This document shows, in pieces, positions 34,916 through 45,855 of a stretch of 64,000 nt of DNA; the first letter of the stretch is position 1, and the number at the start of each line of letters is the position of its first letter. The stretch covers positions 25,463,829 through 25,527,828 of the forward strand of contig OX387187.1 of the NCBI GenBank assembly GCA_947561395.2, read 5' to 3'. Below the pieces are notes generated by a model. It was not told where the DNA came from and searched no databases. It saw only the letters and a program-made list of their open reading frames with translations. The DNA is from Buxus sempervirens. Its lineage: Eukaryota; Streptophyta; Magnoliopsida; Buxales; Buxaceae. Made by a program: the position numbers and the translations under genes.

Positions 34916-36568
34916 CTAATCTCTATCCCCTAGCCTTTCCTCAAGCTCTCTAATCCGAGCCGCCTGAACCGCAACAAGCCTTTCAGCCCCCTCTGCATCT
35001 GGGTCACTGAGGAATGAGATGACTTCGTCTGAGAGGGTCTGTCTGGTCCTCATATCTCTGAGCCTGGCCATGGTCTCATCATGCCTATGCCATGCGGCTC
35101 TAACCTCGAAGCGACGGGCCTGTATCTGCTCTGATAGCCGTCTCTCCAGGTCTTCCTTCTCCCATCTCAGGGCTCGGGCCTCCTCCACCCATATATGCTG
35201 AAGCCGTCTATGAGAAGCCCGCTTAGTCTCCAAGAGGTCCTCATAGGTAGGACATGGAACAGCAGGAGGGTCCACTGGGATAGAAGCACAGCTCTGCACC
35301 TGCTCCTTGATAAAAAAGAGGTAGTCCTTCTCATGCAACTTGGAAAAGACAGGACCTCTCAAGAAGCAAGCCTGCGACCAGTCCTTCAACAAGCGATAGC
35401 AGAGCCCCATGGTGGCTAGTGTGAGAGGACCAATGAGCTCTTCGTACCCCTGAGGTACCAAAATCCCCTGAGACTCCTCGCCGAACTGCCGAATGACTCT
35501 CAAAGGCAAATAGAGCAAGGTGGACCTCAAGCCTATGAGCACGGCAAAATTCTGATCGGAGAAGCTGATCACTGTCTCAGTAGAAGGTTGATAAGCACTA
35601 GGCCATCTCACTTGGTCATCCTGAAGCGTCCCCAAGAAAGTGAACCATCCCTGTTTGCCACCGTGGATGTTGGGACACCCCCTGTTGCTCATCAAAACAG
35701 GAATGTTTAATCGGGGGAAGAAGCGGCGGGTTATCTCTTCAACTTGACTCAGGTGGTCAAGTAGCCAGAGCTGCAAAGAAAAGGGAAGCATTTCTAACTT
35801 AGAAAATCTCAATTTTGCAATAAAAACTGTAATTCAAGAAAGAGTTCAGATTTTACCTGAAGGATAGGGGCGCAGGCCAAGAAGCTTTTCTTCTTCCGAT
35901 GATAGCAGTCAGTCAAGGCATGGTATATTTCAGTCAGGATCATAGGGGCAAGCCTTTCGCGCTCCCTAACTTGGCAGATGACTGAAATGAGGGATAAATC
36001 AACCTCACTATCCTTTCGAGGGAATAAAAGCTGATTGACCACTATCAAGGTCAAAGCATTGAACCGAGCCGACTGGTTCGAGATGTTCGACAGCTTTTCA
36101 GTCAAAAATGACTTTGATAGGGTCAATAGGGCGTTAGCTTTCCCTAGCTCTTTCTTGCTAATTCCTAAAAAGGTGGAGGCTTCCTTTTTGAAGCTTGGTT
36201 TGAGAGGTGGGTTAACTACTTTCTTGGAGAACCTAAGGTTAAGGATGGTTTCAATCTCCTCGACTGTAGGGGTCATCTCCTTCTCCCCAAATCTAAAAAG
36301 ATTTAGTTGGGGTTTCCAGTGCCCAATTAGTGCCTCTATGATTTCCCATTTCAGGGGAACCTTTGGGATTGAGAGAACATGGCCTAGATTGGTGGAATCC
36401 CAATCTATTTCATCTTGTGGGGGTCATTGAACCAACCCATCTCACATAATAGGCATCTACAATGGCATACCTGGTTAAATTAGGAGGTTTGGACCTAATA
36501 TTTGGCCTAGGTGCTGATGTTTCAGGTACAGAAGATGAAGAGGGCGCAGAAGCTGAATCAGAGGCCAT
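34916..36568 (-). pseudogene. Tat antisense gene B (plant retro-element extra gene)
   Basis: Minus-strand gene within the Tat element. First exon 36568-36471 (MASDSASAPSSSSVPETSAP) ends ACCAG|GTATG. The next part has WDSTNLGHVLSIPKVPLKW and NLFRFGEKEMTPTVEEIETIL, the pattern (FRFG.x.ELTPT.EEI) common in plant-mobile-domain-related retro-element genes. Its frame is broken near 36.42 kb, so the first junction is unclear. A clean donor CTTCAG|GTAAAA (about 35858) and acceptor TTTGCAG|CTC (about 35778) join the last exon, which is open to 34916. The C-terminus is a charged coiled coil (ERRLSEQIQARR, ARIRELEERL). Function unknown. Confidence 0.65.
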
Positions 36569-36695
36569 TAATGGGCAGAAGTGGGTTAAAGGCAGCTAGG
36601 AGAGAGAAAATCACCGAAAAGGGGGTTTCTCACCTAAGCAATACGTCAAAGTGATGTCCTACCCACGATTTGCGCTTTAAAATAACATAAGGGCA

Positions 36696-36819
36696 AAAAC
36701 CGCATACTCAGAATGGTTGTGCCTGAACCGCACTCAATGTGCGGTTGCATTCCCGCAAAGTTTAAAAACCGCGGAACAAGCACGGTTCTCGCATAACCGC
36801 CCTATATATACGGTTTTTG
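36696..36819. promoter_or_regulatory. AACCG palindrome cluster upstream of antisense gene B
   Basis: AACCGCACTCAATGTGCGGT, AACCGCCCTATATATACGGT, AACCGCGGAACAAGCACGGT and a decayed copy. It lies 128-251 bp upstream of the gene B ATG on the minus strand, i.e. in promoter position. Confidence 0.75.
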
Positions 36820-37059
36820 CACAAAAACAGTTTTTCTTCTTTCTTTTAATAAGTCATGTTCCCAAAAAGTACCTGTTACCTGTATAACAGTTGCAACATG
36901 ATAAACATAAAGCAAAAGAACAAAAGACAAGAGAAAAGAAGCAAAAAATGAATATCTGTCTCTTTTTCATACAAATGCAAATAAATACATCATGTTTATA
37001 TACAAGCACCAGATAAATCCTAATCTAAGCCTATCTCTTACAGGTCAATCACCTCCGCC

Positions 37060-39903
37060 TCACCGTCGCCGTCGGATAAAAAAGTGATCTGAGAAGCGTA
37101 GATTGGCGGAAGAAGACGGCTCATCAAGAGTCGAAGGGCCAGTAGGAGGCACTGAATCTGCAGGAGGTACACGCTCAACTGAAGAGGCTGGAACTAGGTC
37201 TGCAGAAGGCGTAGGCTCGACAGAAGAAGCAGGAACTGGATCACCTGGATCATCCCGGGAGAGATCCATATAGCAGGAAACTGACGTATTCGTCGCCAGG
37301 GGATCAGATCCAGGATCCGAGAATCCTCGGCAGGAGGAGATGGGTCGATGGGATCCGCTGCCTCACACGCCTCTGCCACCTCAAGCTCAGCTGTCTCAGG
37401 AGTAGTATGAGCCTTTGGGTCAGCATCTACTGCCTCAGGAACCGCAGGAACCTCCAAGTCACCCTCCGCTGGCTCCGCGATAATTGCAGGATCTTCCTCT
37501 GGAGCAGTCTCAGGCTCGGGAGCAATCTCAGGCACGGATGCAACCTCTGGCATCTCAGCTGACTCAGGAATGGCAGCAGCAGAAGTAGCCTCGGCCGCCA
37601 TCTCAGTACCTCTCTCTGGGATCGCTGCCGCTCCTAAGGAAAGGGACAAAGTGTGGGAGCTAGAGGGTGAAGCAGCCACGTCCTCCTGAAAGCAAAGAAA
37701 GACTAATCAGAAGCAAAAAATATAAAGGAAAAATGCAGAAATTGAAAAGGACAGACCTGAACTCCTGAAGGCCCCGCCTGGCCCTGAGCACTGGCCAACT
37801 GGGCCCGCAAGTTGGCAATAAGAGCGGCCTGCCCATTAATGATGACGTCGCTCTCGGCTATAGCGGCATCCCTCTCAGCCAGCTGGCGCTCCAGATCCGC
37901 ATATCTAGCCTGGACCTCCCCTAGCTGTGCCTCCTGAAATGAGATAAGAAAAAAGGATATCAATAAACTTCAAACAAGGGAAGAAGACTAAAGGACTGCA
38001 CAAGGAAAGGAGATTTGTTATACCGTGGTGTCGTACAAGCGGATCACCACCCCTCCAATCTCAGTAACGCCACCTCGAATGGGCATGGGCTGCATAAGAC
38101 AACCCACTGAGACCTGCCCGAACCAGGTATCATAGTCACCATCGACTAAAAGGGCATCTCCTGCCTCCCAATCGCCGAAATGAGCAAGGTCGAATGGACC
38201 AGGAGGGGTGAAGGGTGCTGTATCTGGAGGAGCCATAGGGATCCGGAGCTCGCCAGTATGCTGGAAAAAGAAGCGCTCGCCAAGGTACCATATGCTACCC
38301 AACTGCCCAATAAAGAACGGGTACCTCTAGCGCTGTTGATCAAGAGCAAACGCCTCATCCACGAAGGGCTAAAAAGCCAACTAATCGTGCAGGCTGTCCA
38401 GTCAAGGGACAGATAGCTGAAGATAAACAGAGGTGAATGTCAGATTCTGGCAAAAAGAAGAAAAGAAAAAGAGAGAAAGAAAAGAGGAAAGTGCTTACCT
38501 CTCTCCGGAAAGTCCTGTCCAGGTGAGGCCTGGCCGACCTAGGGCGACTCTTCTCTGAGTCGCGCCTAATTTGACTCCACCGGCGGGCCACGGGAAATGT
38601 CCCCTCAGGCAATGTGGAGGTCGGGCGAAAGTGGGCCACGTAGACCCGAGCAAAGAATTGAAAAAAAAAAAGAGAAAGAAGAAGAGGTAAGCAAAAAAGA
38701 AAAGGAAAAGAAAAAGAAAAGAAAAGAAGAAGAAAGAGAAAAGAAGGAAAAGAAAAAGAAGAAGAAACGAATTCATACCTGCAGAAAGGGCCAGAAACAT
38801 CTGCAGCCCACTCCAGCCCCTCTGGGAGAGGATAGGCCGGAAACCACTCGTCTCAGGCCCGCTAGCAGGGTGCCGTAGACAAGTTGGCCCCAGGCATAAT
38901 CCCTCGCTCGGGGCAGATCCCGGAGAAGGCTCAGAAAATGAGGGCTGACCGAGGTAGTGTCCTCCAAGCAGAAACATGACCCCATCATCAAGAGGAAAAG
39001 AAATCGAACGGCCACGGGGAACCTAGGATGCTCCGCTGCTAAAGTGTTGTATCCCCGATGTAGGAATGTCGTCTTCAACCAGGTCCGGGAAATACGAGTG
39101 ATCCTACTCCTGTCCCATGCCTCCACGGGCATCTCATCATATCCCAAGAGCTCGGCGATCTTCGAATCGGCTGGCCTATCCATCTCAGTGATGACATCTC
39201 CAGTCATCCTGATCCCAGTGATAAGAGCAAAATCAGAGGGACGAATACCAATCTCCACATCAGGCAGATGGAAGCTCGGGGTCTCTGGGAAAAATCGCTC
39301 CATCATGGTCAGGATCAAAGGCCGATCCTGACGAACACCGGTGATGGTGATGAAGGGGCCAAATCCAAAACGGCCCATCTCTCCGCGCAGAGGAGTCAAA
39401 CAGGCAGCTACTACATCGGCAAAAAGAGCCCAGCTCCCGCGGAAATGGGAAGACGGATAAACAAGAGGAATATCTGCCCTGACGCCCGCCGAAGGGTGCG
39501 TCCTCAAATCATGAAGGAGAGGGGTGTCTCAGATCTGATCCGCTATCCCCGCAGGAACGGTAACGCGAGTCACCCGGGCTCCTGCCCTATCTCTACGGCG
39601 AGCTCCCCTGTGCTCTCGAACCTCGGCAGGAGGCTAGAAATGCAAATAAGAGGGGTTTAGATGGAATGTGGTAAAAGAGAGCTTTGGCTTTTTGAAAAGA
39701 AGAGAGAATACCTCGGGGATCGACTCCTGCGAACCCCCAGACGCTCCAGAGTCTAAATTTGAAATCTCCAGACTGCTAGGAGAAGAAGGATCAGGGTCCT
39801 GCTCGGCCCTAGAGGAAGAAGCCACATCGGCCGGATCCCTCCGAACCCTCGAAGATGAAGGCTCATCTGTGAAACCCTGGGAAGCACGACGTGTGCGAGC
39901 CAT
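37060..39903 (-). pseudogene. Tat antisense gene A: spliced plant-mobile-domain-like gene
   Basis: Six exon-like blocks on the minus strand: 39903-39712 (MARTRRASQGFTDEPSSS, Ser-rich), 39633-38779, about 38645-38499, 38416-38024, 37933-37757 and 37685-37060. Exons 1, 2, 4 and 5 are bounded by GT/AG and have lengths divisible by three. Exon 2 carries the core: FGFGPFITITGV, RFFPETPSFHLPDVEIGIRPSDFALITGIR, resembling the plant mobile domain (aminotransferase-like) family. Exon 5 is a coiled coil (YADLERQLAERDAAIAES); exon 6 is Ala/Glu/Pro-rich. Exon 3 lacks an AG acceptor (GG at the expected site). Breaks: TGA in exon 2, TGA and three TAG in exon 4, a frameshift near 37.26 kb. The ATG follows directly on a CTGTAG acceptor, implying a 5' UTR intron. 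Confidence 0.75.
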
Positions 39904-41102
39904 CTACAGGACCAATTACAGGGAGAAATTCATTATGCTTTTAAATAAAACCATGATATTTTCTTTCATGTTTTCTTTAATTTTTCTTTTCTTTAAATTA
40001 ACCGAATTTGTTTGATTTGCAGAAAAATGGAGATCGAGGAAAACACTGCAAAACTGCTCAACCAAACTGGTATCCAAGGCATGTTCAAATTAACAAGGAA
40101 AATGCCCGACAAAGCCAAGTTTATTCAGCTCATACAAAGCCATGCAATTGTTCAAGCCTAGCTAAAACTCTCAAGTCAAACCCAAGCAAGCATAGCAAAT
40201 CAGCAGGTCACAAGGATGGATCAGATTTACAGCATGCCATGTCGTTCTAGAAAGCAAGAATCAATAAAGGAAAAAAATCAAAACATTTAAAAAGGGCAAA
40301 CAGTATGTTGGTTGAAATCAGATCATCCAAAGATCACACCAAGTAGGCAAAAAAAACATGCGCTTCATAACAGGGTGAGCATGCCAAGTGTTATACTGCC
40401 GCAGAAAAGAAATCCTTGTGCCAATGTGGAGCAAACATTCAAAGGATCAAAATTGGATAAACAAAAGTCATGAATGATTGCATTTAAAAAAGAAGTTGGC
40501 ATGGTAAAGTATGATTTCAGCAATGCAAGCCATGGCCGAGTACGGATTGACACAGGCAATGAACAAATGCAAAGTTTGGGGAATGCTGTTCAATCAGAGG
40601 CAATTAGTCTGAAACAGGCTAAGCATAAAAAATGTATCAGCAATTGGTCAGGAAATCCATGTGCAGGCATTAGGATTGATCGCTCACAAGAAAAACAAGA
40701 GTTCGGCCACCTACCTGTTTTGGTCGAAAATATGGTTGTAGAAGAAGTTTGGAACTTGACCTCACTAGGAACTTCGAGGATGGTCGATTGAAATGGCGGT
40801 CGAGCAGGCGCAGACCAGAGGACAGTATGAAATGTTCGCCGGAAGCCACAATCACCACAGGGATCGCCGATCACTCGAAAAGGTTCGGGTCACCGGAAGA
40901 GAATAGAAGAATAACCGGAAAAGCAATATCACCGGAAAAAGAAGAGTTCGCCGGAGGAGGTGACGGCATCGGAGAAGAAAGGATCGAAAGCCGGAGAGAA
41001 GGCATGGTCGCAAGAGAGAATGCAAGAGCCGGAGGTCAAGGGTTTTCGCGAAAGCAAAGTGAGAAGCCGCGGTCGCGGTCTCGGTTACATGCAACCTAGA
41101 AA
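39904..41102 (-). other. Probable 5' UTR intron and leader of antisense gene A
   Basis: No plus-strand gene. 39904-40740 is intron-like; 40780-41099 is GC-richer with repeated CACCGGAA/CGCCGGA motifs. That fits a 5' UTR exon on the minus strand, starting just after a TATA-like CTATATATG (minus strand, about 41106-41115). Confidence 0.4.
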
Positions 41103-41206
41103 ACAGCATATATAGAACGGTTGGTATTAAAATTGCCAAAAACCGCATATACAGAACGGTTGGTATCGAAATTGCTAAAAACCGCATGTTCAGTACGGTT
41201 GGCACC
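41103..41206. promoter_or_regulatory. AACCG palindrome cluster at the antisense gene A promoter
   Basis: Minus strand: AACCGTACTGAACATGCGGT, AACCGTTCTGTATATGCGGT, then a half-site AACCGTTC running straight into TATATATG. It sits upstream of gene A, and also just before the 3' LTR on the plus strand. Confidence 0.7.
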
Positions 41207-41530
41207 CTAAAATGAATTTTCAAAACTTTTTCCAATCTCTTTCAAAAGATTTATGTCCAAGATAGTCATGAATTGCAAGAAACACCACCCTATCAACTTT
41301 TGCTTTAAAAATTTGCTCAAATCTCACTTCATAGCCACGAGTGTTCTGTGAGACGCGAGGAGAGGATCTGCCCTTAAAGTTAAGGACTTTTCATCAGATC
41401 TTCTAAACAAATTCTTTTTCAAAAATCATGTTTTGGAGTTCTTGCAAGTCATGATGGAATGAACATGATCTTGGGAAGCGCAATTTGCGGATCTTTTTGC
41501 TCTCCGCTGTTAATTGATTCCAATTCCAAC

Positions 41531-41544
41531 GAAGAGGGGGCAGT
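41531..41544 (+). other. Polypurine tract of the Tat element
   Basis: GAAGAGGGGGCAGT immediately before the 3' LTR TGTAGACACC; the usual plus-strand primer position. Confidence 0.85.
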
Positions 41545-44021
41545 TGTAGACACCCCAAATTGCACTTCCATAAAAGAGAACCTTCAAAAAGAACTTTAAA
41601 AGTCTTATTTGAGCCTTGACATAGGTCAAACATTCAAAAACAATCAAAAATGGTGCTAACCGTACCGAATGTACGATTTTGGTCTCAACCGCGCTGTATG
41701 TGCGGTTGTAACTGCACACATAGCACGGTTAATATTCATGCTTGTTGCGTAAGCTGCCACGTGGCTTCGCGAAGCTTCGGCCGTTGAGCCACGTCGACAG
41801 CAATCATGACGTGCGTAACTGAATTGAACCACCCTGTATGTGCAGTTTGGTTAAATTTGCATAGAAACCACACTTATAGTGACGGTTCGTTGAAAACCGC
41901 ACTGTGTATGCGGTTTTGGCTGTTCAGGGGATTTGCGAAATAGCTCTATCTCTGAGCCTTATTTACGCATATTACCTCTCTCAGGGACTTGAACTCCCTA
42001 TTTCACCCTCCGAAATTTCTAGTATTACAACAATTCAAGGCATTGGCTTGAATTGGAATAATCTAGAAGGCTTTTTAGGCCTACCCTTGGGACTCTTATA
42101 CCCCTGGCTTGGCCTATAAATAGAGGGGTCCTCCTCTTGCAAATGGCTGAGAATTTGAAGCTTGGAAGCTCTGCAAGAAGAAGGAAAACTCTGCTGGATT
42201 GCTACCTCAAGTGTTCAAGATAACTAAGGTAAAGCTCATTTGGGTTTATTGCTTCCTCTTTACATTTCACTCCCAACTTCTACCTTTCTGTAGTGTAAAG
42301 ACAATTTGTGATTGCTTGTAGCCCCAAACCACATCCAAAGTACCTGGGAATCCTCTCTAGCCGTAAAACGTGAAGAGAGAGCCTGGGGAAAAAGATGTTG
42401 GAATGGACCCTCTAGGCTTAGAACCTACAATGTGATGAAAAGCATGCTCTGTGGTTATTTTGAACCTATGATTGCTTCTCTGATCTATTTTGTATTTGGA
42501 GAAGATGCACGAATCCATGCTCTTAATAACAATGGATTCCAACCTTCTCCTAGATGTGATTTTCCACACCTTCACACACACTTTTCACCATTTTCATCAA
42601 AGAAGCTAGATCTTAGATTTCCATGTTTAATACGGGAAATCTGAATCAATTAGCTTCAGAATGAATCTAGAACTTCATGAGATTTTTTTTGTTGATTTTC
42701 AAGTGTTTTGGTCGAATTCACTTGCACACATGCACTAGTTTTGGTTTTCTCTTCAACAACTTCAAAACAGGGCAGCATTTGTGGCCTGTCTTAGAATGCT
42801 CATAACTTCATCCTCCGGATGAATTTTTGAGTGATTCCAAAGACATGTGATAGATGAGTTGGCCTACTCCATATCTGGAAAATGTCGTTTACTTTTATGA
42901 AGCCAATTTTTGACACCATCTGTTCAAAGTTTGTAAGTCAGTTCAGCCCAGATTGCTGAACTTGCCGCTTTGATGGTGCACCGTTTGTTCAATTTTAATC
43001 TGTTTTGAGTGATTCTAATTCCTGAGTTTTCCTTGAGAAGTCTATTTTCATTTCCAACTGGTTTCAGCAGATTTTGATCTGTTTTGTGCCTTGGGTGCTC
43101 AGTTGACTCAGAGGTGCTCGCTGGCATAGTCCAGAGCTAATCTGTGGTCTTCTAGGCCTATTCAAGAGAGCACACAAGTCACATCCGGATAGCGTTTGGT
43201 GTAAGGTTTCTTTCTTTGGAAATATGGCACCACATACTTCCTTCATACCAATTTTCATGGTTTTTTATTGAGCCAAACTCCACGAATAGGATTTTGAAAA
43301 TGCCTATTTAACACTTTTTCCAAGTTATAACAGCAGATTTCATATGTGGATATCTCCCTCATTTTGAATCGGATTGAGCTGAATTTTTTACTGTACACTC
43401 TACTATATTGCAGATTTCATATGTGGATATCTCCCTCATTTTGAATCGGATTGAGCTGAATTTTTTACTGTACACTCTACTATATACCAGTTTTCAAATG
43501 GCTTTGGTCTCATTGGATTCGGATTTAAATTGAGTGAGTTATGGTTAATGGAAGCTTTCAAGCTCTTTTAGTCTGAATTTTCCAGATTTGCCTTAGCTTG
43601 ATTTTTCTTCATTTTTTACTTTGATTTCCATTCACTCATGAAGTTTTAGAAGTGATGAATCCACGAAGAGAGTCTAAGTTCATTAGATTTCTCATGTGGA
43701 ATGGTCACACACATTGTGCTTATTGTAAGCACCTCTTTGTTCATTTTTATTAGCAAACAATATTTTAGCATTAGCAAGCATTTGGCAACCGTCTTAGACG
43801 GATGAGTGGGGGTGCCTAACACCTTCCCCTGCCCATAAATAATTCCCTTTACCTAATCTCTGGATTTTTCCTTATCTTAGAGCTACTTTAGCTCTATTTG
43901 GCTTCTATGAACCCTTTGGTGCCCATTCACACCTTAAGATGGATGGTGGCGACTCTTTACATTTATCGATCCCCGCATGACGATATCGAAGTCATCGTAG
44001 ATGACATTTCCATGTCTCACA
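41545..44021 (+). repeat. 3' LTR of the Tat element
   Basis: 2477 bp. Same order of parts as the 5' LTR: palindromes 41658-41917, TATA 42115-42122, donor GT at 42229, conserved block 42353-42379. It is longer mainly because of a 77-bp tandem duplication (43333-43409 and 43410-43486) that the 5' LTR lacks. Confidence 0.95.
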
Positions 44022-44026
44022 GAAAG

Positions 44027-45198
44027 TCTCCTTTCAAAGATGAGATTACTTGAAATCTTCTAAAACAGTTAGAAAATACTCAAGAAAGATTTAGGGTGAG
44101 GATCCGGATCATAAATCTCATTGATTGGAGAGAATGAACCGAATATACTCGTATTGAGACGAAAACCCCAACTAAAGAGATTACACCATGAAAGCCTCCT
44201 CTCAAAGTTGAGATTACTTGAAATCAGTTCAAGGATATCTATGGGATTGATCTAAGGCCATTAATCTCAGATCTTTCATAGTGAACATAATAGATCCAAA
44301 ATATAAGCCTATATGACACCAAATCAAGTGAGATGTGTGTTTGTGTAAAAACTCAGATTTTTTAGGGGAGAATAGAAATCCACTGCTATAAAGGGCATAA
44401 ATCTTGGTATTCTCTCCAGAAAATGAAATCAAACTTATAAGATTAACAAACACATATGAATCTTAATGTACATCATTCAAAAAGGGGTTCTACACCTAGG
44501 GTTCCATTCTCGTTCTCGTTTCCCCTAGCTCTCTCTTCACGTTTTACAGCTAGAGAGTAGTCTTGAGGTACTTAGAGATGGGTTTGGGGTTTCAAGCACA
44601 CACAGGCTTTACACTTCAGAAATTTAGAAGAAAAGACTAAACGTAGAATATAAAAAACAGAAAAAAGGGTTAAAGGCTTACCTGGATTTCTAAAACCAAT
44701 GAGGCAGGGGTTCCCTTCTTCACTTGGAGCTCTTCAATCTCCAATTTCTGGCCATTTGCTTGAGGGGAGGCCCTCTATTTATAGGCAAAAGCAAGGGTAA
44801 TAAAGTCCTAAGGGTAGACAAAAAGTATGTCTAGAACCTTCCAACTTAACCCTAAAGCATTAGTTCAGAGGCATTTGGCTAATCTCGGAGGCTAAATTCA
44901 GGAATTCCCACTTCTTAGACAGAGGTATAGAAGTAAATAAGTGAGAACTCTCGGAATTCTTTCATTTGGAACAAAACATTAGTATCCGACAACACAGGTC
45001 AGATACAAACAAAACTCTTTGTATCCGAAATTATATTTCAGATACAAATAAAGACGTTTGTATCCGAAATACAATTTCGGCTCCAAAAGAAAAACACTTT
45101 ATCCGAATTTAAATTTCGATTACAAAAGGAATAAATGCTTTTTTATGTTTTTGGCCAATTATTCATCATTTTTCATTGTGCAATTTGTGGTGTCTACA
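44027..45198 (-). mobile_element. Minus-strand Tat-type solo LTR, right segment
   Basis: Continues 10498 and ends GGTGTCTACA. Minus-strand order: palindromes of the type GTATCCGAC...GTC(A/G)GATAC (44982-45121), TATA (44783-44776), donor CCAG|GTAAGCC (GT at 44681-44680) and conserved block (44557-44531). It also contains an uninterrupted second copy (about 44098-44225) of the sequence into which the Tat element inserted. Confidence 0.9.
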
Positions 45199-45203
45199 CC
45201 GGG

Positions 45204-45852
45204 AATCGGCATGGATGCCCTACGTTATGGGTAATCGGCGTATGGATGCCTAACACCAAGGGTAATCGGTGTTGGGTGCCTAGCCCACCATGAGGAATTG
45301 GTGGAGTTAGATGGGGTCATGTGCAATATGTATTAAACCACCTAGATAATAAAGGGATAAGAATTGATGTGTGATTGTTTATTAATTGTTTGACTTGTAC
45401 ACCTAAGCACAGATTTGCACTACTTGTATTATATTGAAATATCGATGATTTCTCTATTATTTCAACTACCTGCATGTCCTGGTTTATACCAAATGATAGT
45501 AGCATGAATTGTGTTTTATCGAGCATGCATATGTTGCTTACTAGGACATTCGCCTCATAAGTTGTTTTATCGGTTTTGTTTTCAGAGCCATCGACATTCG
45601 GTGTGAAGGACCAGATTGGGGACAGAGGAAAGGAGAAAGCACCAGGGTATAGAGAGGAGGATTACTACCGTCCTACCTAGAGTGTTATTTTCCTGTACAT
45701 GGTAGTTGAACCCTTTTTGGATTGTAACCCTTAAAACTGAGATAAGTGATAGATATCTATCTTTTGTAATAACAAAGTAGCCTTTGAATTTAACTTTGAA
45801 GTCCACCACAGAACTTGATATATTTTATACATACACACTTTTGATACGCACA
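45204..45852 (+). mobile_element. Chromovirus-like LTR, right part
   Basis: Resumes the LTR begun at 8368: AATCGGCATGGATGCC, then three GGTAATCGG...GATGCCTA-type blocks, then a tail ending near CGCACA at 45852. A second similar LTR starts right after. The exact end is uncertain. Confidence 0.5.
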
Positions 45853-45855
45853 TGT

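Larger units (their letters stand above)
10499..44021 (+). mobile_element. Full-length Tat-lineage Ty3/gypsy retrotransposon
   Basis: Two LTRs (10499-12904 and 41545-44021) flank a PBS, a 3.5-kb leader, gag-pol, two antisense genes and a PPT. The TSD is GAAAG (10494-10498 and 44022-44026). Tat lineage is indicated by the second (archaeal-type) RNase H before integrase and by antisense extra genes after integrase, both known for this lineage. It is interrupted by an Athila-like element at 24543-34655. All ORFs are broken, so it is non-autonomous now. Long stretches of the two LTRs are identical, so insertion is recent relative to the coding decay expected from C-to-T mutation. Confidence 0.93.

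Noticed and set aside
38597..38878. Lys/Glu-rich 93-codon plus-strand frame
   Set aside because: Reverse shadow of an A/G-rich intron between exons 2 and 3 of antisense gene A.
40749..41099. 116-codon Arg/Glu-rich plus-strand frame
   Set aside because: Translation of the CACCGGAA repeat stretch; no domain and antisense to the likely leader of gene A.
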